Assembly (NCBI RefSeq): GCF_014650035.1
Contig: NZ_BMUE01000001.1
Span: forward strand, 372,001 to 436,000
DNA: 64,000 bases
Direction: 5' to 3'
Origin: Streptomyces lucensis JCM 4490
GTDB taxonomy: Bacteria; Actinomycetota; Actinomycetes; Streptomycetales; Streptomycetaceae
Shown: positions 8,167-16,622 of the stretch, one piece after another
Layout: the number at the start of each line of letters is the position of its first letter
Position numbering within the stretch: the first letter of the stretch is position 1
Translations under genes and position numbers: made by a program
The notes under the pieces: model-generated
What the model was told of the DNA's origin: nothing
What the model saw: the letters and a program-made list of their open reading frames with translations, nothing else
The model's database searches: none

Positions 8167-9615
8167 ATGGGGTACGTGACTCGGATCGTGATCATCGGTG
8201 GCGGACCAGGCGGATACGAAGCGGCGCTGGTCGCCGCTCAGCTCGGCGCGGAGGTGACCGTCGTCGACTGCGACGGTCTGGGCGGAGCGTCGGTACTGAC
8301 CGACTGCGTGCCGTCGAAGACCCTCATCGCCACGGCCGAGGTGATGACCACCTTCGACTCCTCCTACGAGGAGCTGGGGATCATCGTCGCCGACGACACC
8401 CCGCCGCTGGAGCAGGCGGCCCGGGTGGTCGGCGTGGACCTCGGCAAGGTCAACCGCCGGGTGAAGCGGCTGGCGCTCGCGCAGTCGCACGACATCACCG
8501 CGTCCGTCACACGGGCCGGCGCCCGGGTCATGCGCGGCCGCGGCCGGCTGGACGGCATGCAGGCCCTCGACGGTTCCCGCAAGGTCGTCGTCACCGCCGC
8601 CGACGGCACCGAGGAGACCCTCACCGCCGACGCCGTCCTCATCGCCACCGGCGGTCACCCGCGCGAGCTGCCCGACGCCCAGCCCGACGGCGAGCGCATC
8701 CTCAACTGGACCCAGGTCTACGACCTCACCGAGTTGCCGGAGGAGCTGATCGTGGTCGGCTCCGGTGTGACCGGTGCCGAGTTCGCCGGCGCCTACCAGG
8801 CGCTCGGGTCCAAGGTCACCCTCGTGTCCTCGCGCGACCGCGTGCTGCCCGGCGAGGACCCCGACGCCGCCGCCGTCCTGGAGGACGTCTTCCGGCGCCG
8901 CGGCATGAACGTGATGGCCCGCTCCCGCGCGCAGTCCGCCAAGCGGGTCGGCGACCGGGTGGAGGTCACCCTGGCCGACGGGCGCGTCATCACCGGCTCG
9001 CACTGCCTCATGGCCGTCGGCGCCATCCCGAACAGCGCGGGCCTCGGCCTGGAGGAGGCCGGCGTCAGGCTGCGCGAGTCGGGTCACATCTGGACCGACA
9101 AGGTGTCCCGCACGACCGCTCCCGGCGTCTACGCGGCCGGCGACGTGACCGGTGTCTTCGCGCTCGCGTCCGTCGCCGCCATGCAGGGGCGCATCGCCAT
9201 GTACCACTTCCTCGGCGACGCGGTGGCCCCGCTCAACCTGAAGACGGTCTCCTCCAACGTCTTCACCGACCCCGAGATCGCCACCGTCGGCTACTCGCAG
9301 GCGGACGTGGACGGGGGCAAGATCGACGCCCGGGTCGTGAAACTGCCGCTGCTGCGCAACCCGCGCGCCAAGATGCAGGGCATCCGGGACGGCTTCGTGA
9401 AGATCTTCTGCCGTCCGGGCACCGGGATCGTCGTCGGCGGTGTGGTCGTCGCGCCCCGCGCCTCGGAACTGATCCACCCCATCTCGATCGCCGTCGACAA
9501 CAATCTGACGGTCGAGCAGATCGCGAACGCCTTCACCGTGTACCCGTCCCTGTCCGGGTCGATCGCCGAGGTCGCCCGCCAGCTGCACACCCGCAAGGCG
9601 AGCGCCGAGGCCTAG
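8167..9615 (+). CDS. FAD-dependent disulfide-reductase-family NAD(P)H oxidoreductase, LpdA type, lacking the redox disulfide
   Basis: The 482-residue pyridine nucleotide-disulfide reductase family protein has an N-terminal FAD loop GGGPGGYEAA (10-19), a second NAD(P) loop VGSGVTGAEFAG and the FAD motif AAGDVTG. The canonical CxxxxC is broken: only the second cysteine remains (TDCVPSK) and the first position is Ser. The C-terminal His-Glu pair is replaced by YPSLSGS. It therefore cannot be a lipoamide dehydrogenase. M. tuberculosis LpdA (Rv3303c) has the same losses and acts as an NAD(P)H:quinone reductase; a similar role is likely. ATG 8167 is used, with GTG 8176 as an alternative. Confidence 0.88.
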   Translation: MGYVTRIVIIGGGPGGYEAALVAAQLGAEVTVVDCDGLGGASVLTDCVPSKTLIATAEVMTTFDSSYEELGIIVADDTPPLEQAARVVGVDLGKVNRRVKRLALAQSHDITASVTRAGARVMRGRGRLDGMQALDGSRKVVVTAADGTEETLTADAVLIATGGHPRELPDAQPDGERILNWTQVYDLTELPEELIVVGSGVTGAEFAGAYQALGSKVTLVSSRDRVLPGEDPDAAAVLEDVFRRRGMNVMARSRAQSAKRVGDRVEVTLADGRVITGSHCLMAVGAIPNSAGLGLEEAGVRLRESGHIWTDKVSRTTAPGVYAAGDVTGVFALASVAAMQGRIAMYHFLGDAVAPLNLKTVSSNVFTDPEIATVGYSQADVDGGKIDARVVKLPLLRNPRAKMQGIRDGFVKIFCRPGTGIVVGGVVVAPRASELIHPISIAVDNNLTVEQIANAFTVYPSLSGSIAEVARQLHTRKASAEA

Positions 9616-9785
9616 CCCGGTCCCTCGCCCGGCTCCCCGCTGGTCACGGGGAGTCGCGGCGTGTGCGTGCGGCATAGTCAGGGCGGCTAGGCCCTATACC
9701 ACCTCGCGCCCTGCCATGCGAACAACATCTGTTATTCGGCGCAAACTGCTGAAAGCAGACGGTCGCTGGGGTTACTGTCAGTTTC

Positions 9786-10727
9786 GTGTTCGCTGCTGAA
9801 CGTCGCCAATTGATCCTCGAAATGGTGCGAGCGAACGGTGCCGTGTCGCTCCGTGAACTCGCCCGCGTCGTCCAGACCTCCGAAGTGACCGTACGGCGGG
9901 ACGTGCGCGCACTGGAGGCAGAAGGACTCCTCGACCGCCGGCACGGCGGTGCGGTACTGCCGGGCGGGTTCACGCGGGAGTCCGGCTTTCCGCAGAAGTC
10001 TCATCTCGCGACCGCCGAGAAGACGGCCATCGCCGACCTCGCCGCGGGGCTCGTCGAAGAGGGCGAGGCCATCGTGGTCGGCGCGGGCACCACGACGCAG
10101 GAGCTGGCCCGCCGGCTCGCGCGGGTGCCCGGACTGACCGTCGTCACCAACTCGCTGCTGGTGGCACAGGCGCTGGCCCACGCCAACCGGGTGGAGGTCG
10201 TGATGACCGGCGGCACCCTGCGCGGCTCCAACTACGCCCTCGTCGGCTCCGGCGCCGAACAGTCCCTGCAGGGGCTGCGCGTGTCCAAGGCCTTCCTGTC
10301 CGGGAGCGGGCTCACCGCCGAGCGCGGGCTGTCCACGTCCAACATGCTCTCGGCGTCCGTCGACCGGGCGCTGGTGCAGGCCGCCGCGGAGGTCGTGGTC
10401 CTCGCCGACCACTCCAAGCTGGGCATGGACACGATGTTCCAGACGGTGCCGACGGATCTCATCACCCGCCTGGTCACCGACGAGCCGCCCGCGCACGACG
10501 ACCGTGCCGCCACCGAGCTGCAGGCCCTCGCCGACCAGGGGGTGCAGATCGCCGTCCCCGGGGCGAACGGGAGCCCGGGGGGTGATCCGGGGCCCACGGC
10601 GCGCCAGCGGTCTCCCTTGCCGGGGCCTCGGCGGGGGGTGCCCGGTGGGAGTGGGCTGCGCGGGGTCATGGGGGAGCAGCCGAGCGGGGCCGAGCGGGGG
10701 CGGGTGGCGGACCTGCGGCGGCGCTAG
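9786..10727 (+). CDS. DeoR/GlpR-family transcriptional regulator with a low-complexity C-terminal extension
   Basis: The 313-residue regulator has a DeoR helix-turn-helix in the first 55 residues (LRELARVVQTSEVTVRRDVRALE) followed by the conserved RRHGGAVLP. Its DeoR C-terminal sugar-phosphate-sensing domain runs from about 70 to 240, with GAGTTTQELA, TNSLLVAQAL, MTGGTLRG and LADHSKLG. Family members run about 250-260 residues. Here some 50 extra Gly/Pro/Arg-rich residues follow, apparently translated out of the G+C-rich repeat zone behind the gene. DeoR-type sensors respond to phosphorylated sugars, so (deoxy)ribose phosphates from the neighbouring PNP/DeoC pathway are attractive ligands, but this is inference. 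GTG 9786 is the start. Confidence 0.88.
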   Translation: MFAAERRQLILEMVRANGAVSLRELARVVQTSEVTVRRDVRALEAEGLLDRRHGGAVLPGGFTRESGFPQKSHLATAEKTAIADLAAGLVEEGEAIVVGAGTTTQELARRLARVPGLTVVTNSLLVAQALAHANRVEVVMTGGTLRGSNYALVGSGAEQSLQGLRVSKAFLSGSGLTAERGLSTSNMLSASVDRALVQAAAEVVVLADHSKLGMDTMFQTVPTDLITRLVTDEPPAHDDRAATELQALADQGVQIAVPGANGSPGGDPGPTARQRSPLPGPRRGVPGGSGLRGVMGEQPSGAERGRVADLRRR

Positions 10728-10741
10728 GCCGCTGGGGGGAC

Positions 10742-11010
10742 GGGGCCTTGTCGCCGTGGGGTCTGGGGTTCGTGGTTCGCCGCGGGTGCGTTGTGGCTGG
10801 TCGCGCAGTTCCCCGCGCCCCTGGGTTGGCTGGGGTCGGGTCGGCTATGTGGTGGCGTTGGGCGGCTGGGGGGATGGTGCCATCTCGCCGTGGGGCGGGG
10901 GGCCGTCGGTTTGCCGCGGGTGTGTTGTGGCTGGTCGCGCAGCCCGCGCCCCTGGGTGGGACCAGTTCGAGTTGGCTGGTCGCGCAGCCCGCGCCCCTGC
11001 GTTCCCCGTG
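10742..11010. repeat. Dispersed G+C-rich intergenic repeat (second cluster, three cores)
   Basis: Most of the 341-bp gap between the regulator and accA2 is made of repeats. The core TTGTGGCTGGTCGCGCAG followed by (TT)CCCGCGCCCCTG occurs at about 10788, 10925 and 10970. A block beginning GTCGCCGTGGGG recurs as CTCGCCGTGGGG. The first and third cores sit inside longer direct repeats containing GCGTTGGGCGGCTGGGG-like text. There is no credible coding frame. The accA2 terminator lies at the right end. Confidence 0.7.
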
Positions 11011-11016
11011 AACGGT

Positions 11017-11050
11017 GACGCCCGGCAGGCCTGGAGGCCTGCCGGGCGTC
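11017..11050. terminator. Strong hairpin terminator behind accA2
   Basis: Two perfectly complementary 16-bp arms (GACGCCCGGCAGGCCT at 11017-11032 and its complement at 11035-11050) are separated by GG. It lies 18 bp past the accA2 stop codon on the transcribed minus strand. Confidence 0.85.
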
Positions 11051-11068
11051 GTTGCCCTGTGGTGGGCG

Positions 11069-12844
11069 TCAGTCCTTGATCTCGCAGATCGCCGCGCCCG
11101 ACGTGACGGACGCGCCGACCTCGGCGGACAGGCCCTTGATGGTGCCGGCCTTGTGCGCGTTCAGCGGCTGCTCCATCTTCATGGCCTCCAGGACGACGAT
11201 CAGGTCGCCCTCCTGGACCTCCTGGCCCTCCTCGACCGCGATCTTCACGATCGTGCCCTGCATCGGCGAGGCGAGGGTGTCGCCGGAGGCGACGGGGCCG
11301 GACTTCTTCGCCGCGCGGCGCTTGGGCTTGGCGCCCGCCGCGAGGCCGGTGCGGGCCAGGGACATGCCGAGCGAGGCCGGCAGGGAGACCTCGAGGCGCT
11401 TGCCGCCCACCTCGACGACGACCGTCTCGCGGGTGCCCGCGTCCTCGTCCGCCTCGGTGTCGGCGGGGGCGGCGAACGGCTTGATCTCGTTGACGAACTC
11501 GGTCTCGATCCAGCGGGTGTGGACCGTGAACGGATCCGTCGTGCCGGTCAGCTCCGGCGCGAACGCCGGGTCCCTGACCACCACGCGGTGGAAGGGGATG
11601 GCCGTGGCCATGCCCTCGACCTGGAACTCGTCCAGCGCACGGGCGGCCCGCTCCAGGGCCTCCTTGCGGGTGCGGCCCGTCACGATCAGCTTGGCCAGCA
11701 GCGAGTCCCACGCCGGGCCGATCACCGAGCCGGCCTCCACGCCCGCGTCCAGACGGACACCGGGGCCGGACGGCGCGTCGAACTTCGTGACCGTGCCGGG
11801 GGCGGGGAGGAAGTTGCGGCCCGGGTCCTCGCCGTTGATGCGGAACTCGAACGAGTGACCGCGCAGCGTCGGGTCGTCGTAACCCAGCTCCTCGCCGTCG
11901 GCGATGCGGAACATCTCGCGCACCAGGTCGATGCCGGCGACCTCCTCGGTCACCGGGTGCTCCACCTGGAGGCGGGTGTTCACCTCGAGGAAGGAGATCG
12001 TGCCGTCCTGGCCGACCAGGAACTCACAGGTGCCGGCGCCCTCGTAGCCGGCCTCCTTCAGGATGGCCTTCGAGGCGCGGTACAGCTCGGCGACCTGCTC
12101 GTCGGACAGGAACGGCGCCGGAGCCTCCTCCACCAGCTTCTGGTGGCGGCGCTGCAGCGAGCAGTCACGGGTGGAGACGACGACCACGTTGCCGTGCTTG
12201 TCCGCCAGGCACTGGGTCTCCACGTGCCGCGGACGGTCCAGGTAGCGCTCCACGAAGCACTCGCCGCGGCCGAAGGCGGCGACCGCCTCGCGCACCGCGG
12301 AGTCGTACAGCTCCGGGACCTCTTCGAGGGTGCGGGCGACCTTCAGGCCGCGGCCGCCGCCGCCGAAGGCGGCCTTGATGGCGATGGGCAGGCCGTGCTC
12401 CTGCGCGAAGGCGACGACCTCCTCTGCACCGCTCACCGGATCGGGCGTGCCGGCCACCAGCGGGGCGCCGGCACGCTGGGCGATGTGCCGGGCCGCGACC
12501 TTGTCACCCAGGTCGCGGATGGCCTGCGGGGGCGGGCCGATCCAGATCAGGCCCGCGTCCAGGACCGCCTGGGCGAAGTCGGCGTTCTCCGAGAGGAAGC
12601 CGTAACCCGGATGGACGGCGTCCGCGCCGGACTCCCGGGCCGCGTTCAGCACCTTCTCGAAGTCCAGATAACTGGTGGCCGGAGTGTCACCGCCCAGGGC
12701 GAACGCCTCATCCGCGGCGCGGACATGCAGAGCGTCCCGGTCCGGGTCGGCGTAGACGGCCACGCTCGCGATCCCGGCGTCCCGGCAGGCCCGGGCCACG
12801 CGGACAGCGATTTCGCCACGGTTGGCGATGAGCACCTTGCGCAC
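11069..12844 (-). CDS. accA2: Acyl-CoA carboxylase alpha subunit: biotin carboxylase plus biotin carboxyl carrier domain
   Basis: This 591-residue subunit carboxylates its own biotin with ATP and bicarbonate and passes it to a beta subunit such as PccB. The order is biotin carboxylase (1 to about 450; [12 protein letters not shown] start, ATP-grasp loop [10 protein letters not shown], catalytic [17 protein letters not shown]) and then a linker. A biotinyl domain follows, whose EAMKMEQP carries the biotinylated lysine (K556). Length and order match S. coelicolor AccA1/AccA2. GTG 12844 has an AAGGAGGGAG ribosome site. The matching beta (pccB), epsilon (pccE) and biotin ligase (birA) genes lie 2-4 kb away. 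Confidence 0.95.
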   Translation of the reverse strand: MRKVLIANRGEIAVRVARACRDAGIASVAVYADPDRDALHVRAADEAFALGGDTPATSYLDFEKVLNAARESGADAVHPGYGFLSENADFAQAVLDAGLIWIGPPPQAIRDLGDKVAARHIAQRAGAPLVAGTPDPVSGAEEVVAFAQEHGLPIAIKAAFGGGGRGLKVARTLEEVPELYDSAVREAVAAFGRGECFVERYLDRPRHVETQCLADKHGNVVVVSTRDCSLQRRHQKLVEEAPAPFLSDEQVAELYRASKAILKEAGYEGAGTCEFLVGQDGTISFLEVNTRLQVEHPVTEEVAGIDLVREMFRIADGEELGYDDPTLRGHSFEFRINGEDPGRNFLPAPGTVTKFDAPSGPGVRLDAGVEAGSVIGPAWDSLLAKLIVTGRTRKEALERAARALDEFQVEGMATAIPFHRVVVRDPAFAPELTGTTDPFTVHTRWIETEFVNEIKPFAAPADTEADEDAGTRETVVVEVGGKRLEVSLPASLGMSLARTGLAAGAKPKRRAAKKSGPVASGDTLASPMQGTIVKIAVEEGQEVQEGDLIVVLEAMKMEQPLNAHKAGTIKGLSAEVGASVTSGAAICEIKD

Positions 12845-13207
12845 GATTGAGGCTCCCTCCTTGAAACAAGCCGAGTTTAGGGACTGCCGACACGACACTT
12901 CGACCCGTCCCCAATGGTGAGCTTGCCCACACGGAGCGTGATTCGAGGCCCGCTCGACCCGCGAAAGTCCTTGTCGCACCGCAGTACGCAGGACTCCTCC
13001 GGGAAACCCTAGCCCCCTCATGTGGTCAAGGTCTCTGTAGTGGCGTGCTGCGGCCCACTCAGTTTCTTTGTCGAGTCCCTACGAATGGCCCAATGATTCT
13101 TTGCCGCCGCACGAACCCTTGTCCCCGCGTATACCCGTTAGTAGCGTTCGCGATGGCTCGAACGTACCTGGGGTAACAGAACGCTGGCTGGAAGTGGGTG
13201 GGGACCG
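12845..13207. other. Intergenic region between accA2 and the divergent membrane-protein gene
   Basis: This 363-bp non-coding stretch holds the accA2 ribosome site immediately upstream of its GTG. It also holds a small inverted repeat, GTTCG-N8-CGAAC with outer C/G pairing, at 13145-13164 upstream of the membrane-protein gene. Base composition is less G+C-rich than the flanks (for example TCAGTTTCTTTGTC at 13059), consistent with promoters. I see no tRNA, no small gene with a convincing ribosome site and no repeat-family member. Confidence 0.5.
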
Positions 13208-13801
13208 GTGGTGCGCAGACCGGTGGCGTGGATCGTGGCGGTCGTCCTGCTCGCCGAGGCGTTCGGCATCGCCGCGGTGAACTGGTTCCTCGGCATGGTC
13301 GTGGACCGGCAGAAGATGTCCCTGGCCGGCCTCGACCCGGACGTCATGTCGACGTCCTCGAAGGTCGGCGGCGTCGTCTTCGGCCTCTACTTCGCCCTGT
13401 GCGCCCTGGTGGCCCTGCTGGTCGGGATCCGCAACCGGGCCCCGGCGGGCTTCGGCCGCGTCCTGCTCATCAGCGCGGCCGTGGTGCACGGCCTGCTGGG
13501 CGCCTTCGCCTGGGGTCTGATCGGCTGGAACGCCTTCGCGTTCATGGTGGTGGTGCTCGCGCTCATCGTCCTGCTGCTGATGACCTACGACCGCGCGGAC
13601 GGCCCGGAGCAGGCGGCCGGCGGGGGCGGGGCCGGCGAGGGCGGTGACCCGCGGGCACAGGCCGGGCCCGAGGCCGCTCCGGCCACCGCGCCGGGGCCGG
13701 TGCAGATACCGGAGCAGCGCGGCGCGCCGCGGGACGGGGAGGCGGAGCCGCAGGACCCCGCCCCCGCCCAGGTCACCGGGTCGGCGCCCACAACTCCGTG
13801 A
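13208..13801 (+). CDS. Four-helix membrane protein with a Pro/Gly/Ala-rich cytoplasmic tail
   Basis: The 197-residue protein has hydrophobic segments at about 7-29, 52-74, 83-104 and 108-126. A disordered tail rich in Gly, Ala, Pro, Glu and Gln follows. No enzymatic motif is visible and I do not recognise a named family; it is a conserved-looking hypothetical of streptomycetes. The start is one of two consecutive GTG codons (13208 or 13211). Its last 29 bp overlap the end of the convergent maf gene. Confidence 0.75.
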   Translation: MVRRPVAWIVAVVLLAEAFGIAAVNWFLGMVVDRQKMSLAGLDPDVMSTSSKVGGVVFGLYFALCALVALLVGIRNRAPAGFGRVLLISAAVVHGLLGAFAWGLIGWNAFAFMVVVLALIVLLLMTYDRADGPEQAAGGGGAGEGGDPRAQAGPEAAPATAPGPVQIPEQRGAPRDGEAEPQDPAPAQVTGSAPTTP

Positions 13802-14390
13802 TGCCTACACCCAGTTCCGCGAGGAGCTTGCGCACCAAGGGCAGGCTGATGCCGATCACGTTGCCGTGGTCGCCGTCGATGCCCTCGATGAACGGCGCCG
13901 AACGGCCGTCCAGGGTGAACGCCCCGGCGACGTGGAGCGGTTCGCCGGAGGCCACGTAGGCGGCGATCTCCTGGTCACTGGGCTCGCCGAAACGGACGAC
14001 GGTGGAGGCGGTCGCCGAGACGTACCGCTTGGCCTCCGTGTCCCAGACGCAGTGACCCGTCTGGAGCACTCCGGCGCGTCCGCGCATCGCCTTCCAGCGG
14101 GCGGTGGCCTCCTCGGCGTCGGCGGGCTTGCCGAGCGCCTGTCCGTCCAGCTCCAGCACCGAGTCGCAGCCGATCACCAGGGCGCCCTGCACCTCCGGCT
14201 TCGCCGCCACCACCGAGGCCTTCGCCTCGGCCAGCGCGAGCGCCAGCTCGGCCGGGGTGGGCGCGGAGACGGCGTCCTCGTCGACCCCGCTCACGATCAC
14301 CTCGGGCGCGAAGCCGGCCTGCCGGAGCAGGCCGAGCCGGGCGGGGGACTGGGAGGCGAGCACAAGTCGCCTGTGGCGCTCAGCGGTCAT
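13773..14390 (-). CDS. maf: Maf-family nucleoside triphosphate pyrophosphatase
   Basis: The 205-residue Maf/HAM1-fold protein hydrolyses non-canonical or methylated NTPs (dTTP, UTP or modified forms) to monophosphates. Signatures are [12 protein letters not shown] near residue 10, the E-x-K-A motif (LALAEAKAS), [16 protein letters not shown] near 75-90 and [28 protein letters not shown] near the C-terminus. The DTxxxxDG motif common in E. coli YhdE is CDSVLELDG here, as in other actinobacterial members. ATG 14390 is the start. It is tail-to-tail with, and overlaps, the membrane-protein gene. Confidence 0.9.
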   Translation of the reverse strand: MTAERHRRLVLASQSPARLGLLRQAGFAPEVIVSGVDEDAVSAPTPAELALALAEAKASVVAAKPEVQGALVIGCDSVLELDGQALGKPADAEEATARWKAMRGRAGVLQTGHCVWDTEAKRYVSATASTVVRFGEPSDQEIAAYVASGEPLHVAGAFTLDGRSAPFIEGIDGDHGNVIGISLPLVRKLLAELGVGITELWAPTR

Positions 14391-14422
14391 GCGTTCAGGT
14401 TAGACGCGTGGTGCCGGTGGAC

Positions 14423-14551
14423 TCACCTCAGACCGATCACGACCATCGCCAGCACCATCGCCAGAGCCATGAAGACACCGAGCCGCCGCAGCATGTCCTG
14501 CATCTCGCGCAGTTCGTCGGGCGGCTCGTTCTCGGGGTCTGACCACAGCAT
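14423..14551 (-). CDS. mmpB: 42-residue single-pass membrane protein (MmpB-like)
   Basis: The short frame encodes MLWSDPENEPPDELREMQDM and then a single hydrophobic helix (about residues 24-41) ending in IGLR. The charged N-terminal half could form an amphipathic cytoplasmic helix. The sequence MLWSDPEN is one I associate with the small streptomycete proteins annotated morphogenic membrane protein MmpB. The name comes from memory and is tentative. It lies between pccE and maf on the same strand, with a hairpin (14578-14615) separating it from pccE. Confidence 0.75.
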   Translation of the reverse strand: MLWSDPENEPPDELREMQDMLRRLGVFMALAMVLAMVVIGLR

Positions 14552-14577
14552 GGTCCCAGCGTGCGCCGGGCCGCGGC

Positions 14578-14615
14578 CCGGGCGCCTGAGTACGGGTACT
14601 CAAGTCGGCGCCCGG
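14578..14615. terminator. Nested inverted repeat between pccE and the small membrane-protein gene (terminator or operator)
   Basis: Outer arms CCGGGCGCC / GGCGCCCGG (14578-14586, 14607-14615) enclose TGAGTAC-GG-GTACTCA (14587-14602), with a four-base bulge on one side. As RNA it would terminate the pccB-pccE transcript. As DNA the 16-bp inner palindrome, 36 nt upstream of the small gene's ATG, could bind a regulator. Confidence 0.55.
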
Positions 14616-14663
14616 TACCGCCCCGACCTGCGCGGTTTCCGGCACCCGCGGCCCGGGCCGCCC

Positions 14664-14873
14664 TCAGCTCGGCCAGAAGGTCCGGGTCCAGGACGCCGGG
14701 CCCGGACGCGGCACACGCGCCGAGGCGATGCGGGACGGGTCGGCCCACGCGTCCTTCGGGCCCTCCGCGCCGGACGGCAGGGCCGCCGCCACCGCGGCGC
14801 GGGCTCGGACCACCGCCAGGGCGGCGGCCAGCTCCTCCGGGGTCGGATTGCCTCGTACGACCTTGATCGTCAT
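14664..14873 (-). CDS. pccE: Acyl-CoA carboxylase epsilon subunit
   Basis: The 69-residue protein begins TIKVVRGNPTPEELAAALAV, the hallmark of the small epsilon subunits that activate streptomycete and mycobacterial acyl-CoA carboxylases. It ends in RTFWPS. Epsilon subunits bind the alpha and beta subunits and raise complex activity. The gene follows the pccB stop by 25 bp on the same strand, so the two are probably co-transcribed. Confidence 0.9.
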   Translation of the reverse strand: MTIKVVRGNPTPEELAAALAVVRARAAVAAALPSGAEGPKDAWADPSRIASARVPRPGPASWTRTFWPS

Positions 14874-14898
14874 GACGGCTCCTTACGCTCGCACCGGC

Positions 14899-16512
14899 CT
14901 ACAGGGGGATGTTCCCGTGCTTCTTCGGCGGCAGGGATTCCCGCTTCGTGCGCAGCTGACGCAGGCCGCGGACGATGTGGGCACGGGTGTCGGACGGCAT
15001 GATCACCGCGTCGATGTAGCCGCGCTCGGCCGCGACGTAGGGGTTGAGGAGGGTGTCCTCGTACTCCTGGATGAGCCGGGCCCGCACGGCCTCGACGTCC
15101 TCCCCGCTCGCCTCCGCCTCGGCGAGGGTGCGGCGGTGCAGGATGTTGACCGCGCCCTGGGCGCCCATCACGGCGATCTGGGCGGTCGGCCAGGCCAGGT
15201 TGAGGTCGGCGCCCAGGTGCTTGGAGCCCATGACGTCGTAGGCGCCGCCGAACGCCTTGCGGGTGATCACGGTGATCAGCGGGACGGTGGCCTCGGCGTA
15301 GGCGTAGATCAGCTTGGCGCCGCGGCGGATGATGCCGGTGTGCTCCTGGCCGACGCCGGGCAGGAAGCCGGGCACGTCCACGAAGGTGAGCACCGGGACG
15401 TTGAAGGCGTCGCAGGTCCGCACGAAACGGGCCGCCTTCTCGGAGGCGTCGATGTCGAGGCAGCCGGCGAACTGCATCGGCTGGTTGGCGACCACGCCGA
15501 CCGGGTGGCCCTCGACCCGGCCGAAGCCGGTGACGATGTTCGGCGCGAACAGCGCCTGGGTCTCGAAGAACTCGGCGTCGTCCAGGACGTGCTCGATGAC
15601 CGTGCGGATGTCGTACGGCTGGTTCGCGCTGTCCGGGACGAGCGTGTCCAGCTCCAGGTCCTCGGCGCTGACGGAGAGGTCCGCGTCCTCCGGGAAGACC
15701 GGCGCCTCGGAGAGGTTGTTGGACGGCAGGTACGACAGCAGCTGCTTGACGTACTCGATGGCGTCCTTCTCGTCCCCGGCCATGTGGTGCGCCACACCGG
15801 AGGCCGAGTTGTGGGTGCGCGCGCCTCCCAGCTCCTCGAAGCCGACGTCCTCGCCGGTGACGGTCTTGATGACGTCCGGGCCGGTGATGAACATGTGCGA
15901 CGTCTGGTCGACCATGACCGTGAAGTCGGTGATCGCCGGGGAGTAGACGGCACCGCCCGCACACGGCCCGACGACCAGGCTGATCTGCGGGATCACGCCG
16001 GAGGCGTGGGTGTTGCGGCGGAAGATCTCGCCGTATGCGCCGAGGGAGGCGACGCCCTCCTGGATCCGCGCGCCACCGGAGTCGTTGATGCCGACGACGG
16101 GGCAGCCGGTCTTCAGCGCGAAGTCCATCACCTTGACGATCTTCTGCCCGTAGACCTCGCCGAGCGCGCCGCCGAAGACGGTGAAGTCCTGCGAGAACAC
16201 GGCGACGGGCCGGCCGTCCACCGTGCCGTACCCGGTGACGACGCCGTCGCCGTACGGGCGGTTCCTCTCCAGCCCGAAGTTGGTGGAGCGGTGTCGGGCG
16301 AACTCGTCCAGCTCTACGAACGAACCCTCGTCCAGCAGCAGTTCGATCCGCTCACGGGCCGTCAGCTTGCCCTTCGCGTGCTGCTTCTCGACGGCGCGTT
16401 CCGAGCCGGCGTGCGTCGCTTCGTGGATGCGGCGCTGGAGATCCGCGAGTTTGCCCGCGGTCGTGTGGATGTCGATCCCTTGGATCTCGTGACGCTCTTC
16501 CGGCTCGGACAT
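14899..16512 (-). CDS. pccB: Propionyl-CoA carboxylase beta subunit (carboxyltransferase)
   Basis: The 537-residue carboxyltransferase moves CO2 from biotin-BCCP to propionyl-CoA (or a longer acyl-CoA), giving methylmalonyl-CoA, a polyketide and odd-chain precursor. The two crotonase-like halves carry GGARIQEG (146-153) and the oxyanion glycines [11 protein letters not shown] (182-192). The second half has [22 protein letters not shown] and [19 protein letters not shown]. Asp426 in GGAYDVM corresponds to the residue (D422 in S. coelicolor PccB) shown to set acyl-CoA choice, favouring propionyl-CoA. ATG 16512. It is divergent from birA. Confidence 0.95.
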   Translation of the reverse strand: MSEPEERHEIQGIDIHTTAGKLADLQRRIHEATHAGSERAVEKQHAKGKLTARERIELLLDEGSFVELDEFARHRSTNFGLERNRPYGDGVVTGYGTVDGRPVAVFSQDFTVFGGALGEVYGQKIVKVMDFALKTGCPVVGINDSGGARIQEGVASLGAYGEIFRRNTHASGVIPQISLVVGPCAGGAVYSPAITDFTVMVDQTSHMFITGPDVIKTVTGEDVGFEELGGARTHNSASGVAHHMAGDEKDAIEYVKQLLSYLPSNNLSEAPVFPEDADLSVSAEDLELDTLVPDSANQPYDIRTVIEHVLDDAEFFETQALFAPNIVTGFGRVEGHPVGVVANQPMQFAGCLDIDASEKAARFVRTCDAFNVPVLTFVDVPGFLPGVGQEHTGIIRRGAKLIYAYAEATVPLITVITRKAFGGAYDVMGSKHLGADLNLAWPTAQIAVMGAQGAVNILHRRTLAEAEASGEDVEAVRARLIQEYEDTLLNPYVAAERGYIDAVIMPSDTRAHIVRGLRQLRTKRESLPPKKHGNIPL

Positions 16513-16622
16513 CGGGATACGGCTCCCTGCCTGCTCAAAAGGGGGGACGGTTACTCATCCGTAGAGTAGTGGCGGGCCTACCGATCAGCACTGCGTCGTT
16601 TACCACACCTAGGGTGGCTTGC

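Noticed and set aside
11015-12850. Long plus-strand open frame of 611 codons opposite accA2
   Set aside because: It is the antisense shadow of a gene with clear biotin carboxylase motifs; G+C bias at third positions opens such frames. The translation is Arg/Gly/Leu-rich with no family motif.
12845-13207. tRNA or small RNA gene in the accA2 upstream gap
   Set aside because: No cloverleaf, no TTCGANTC-type T-loop in the right context, and no strong terminator after a short transcript.
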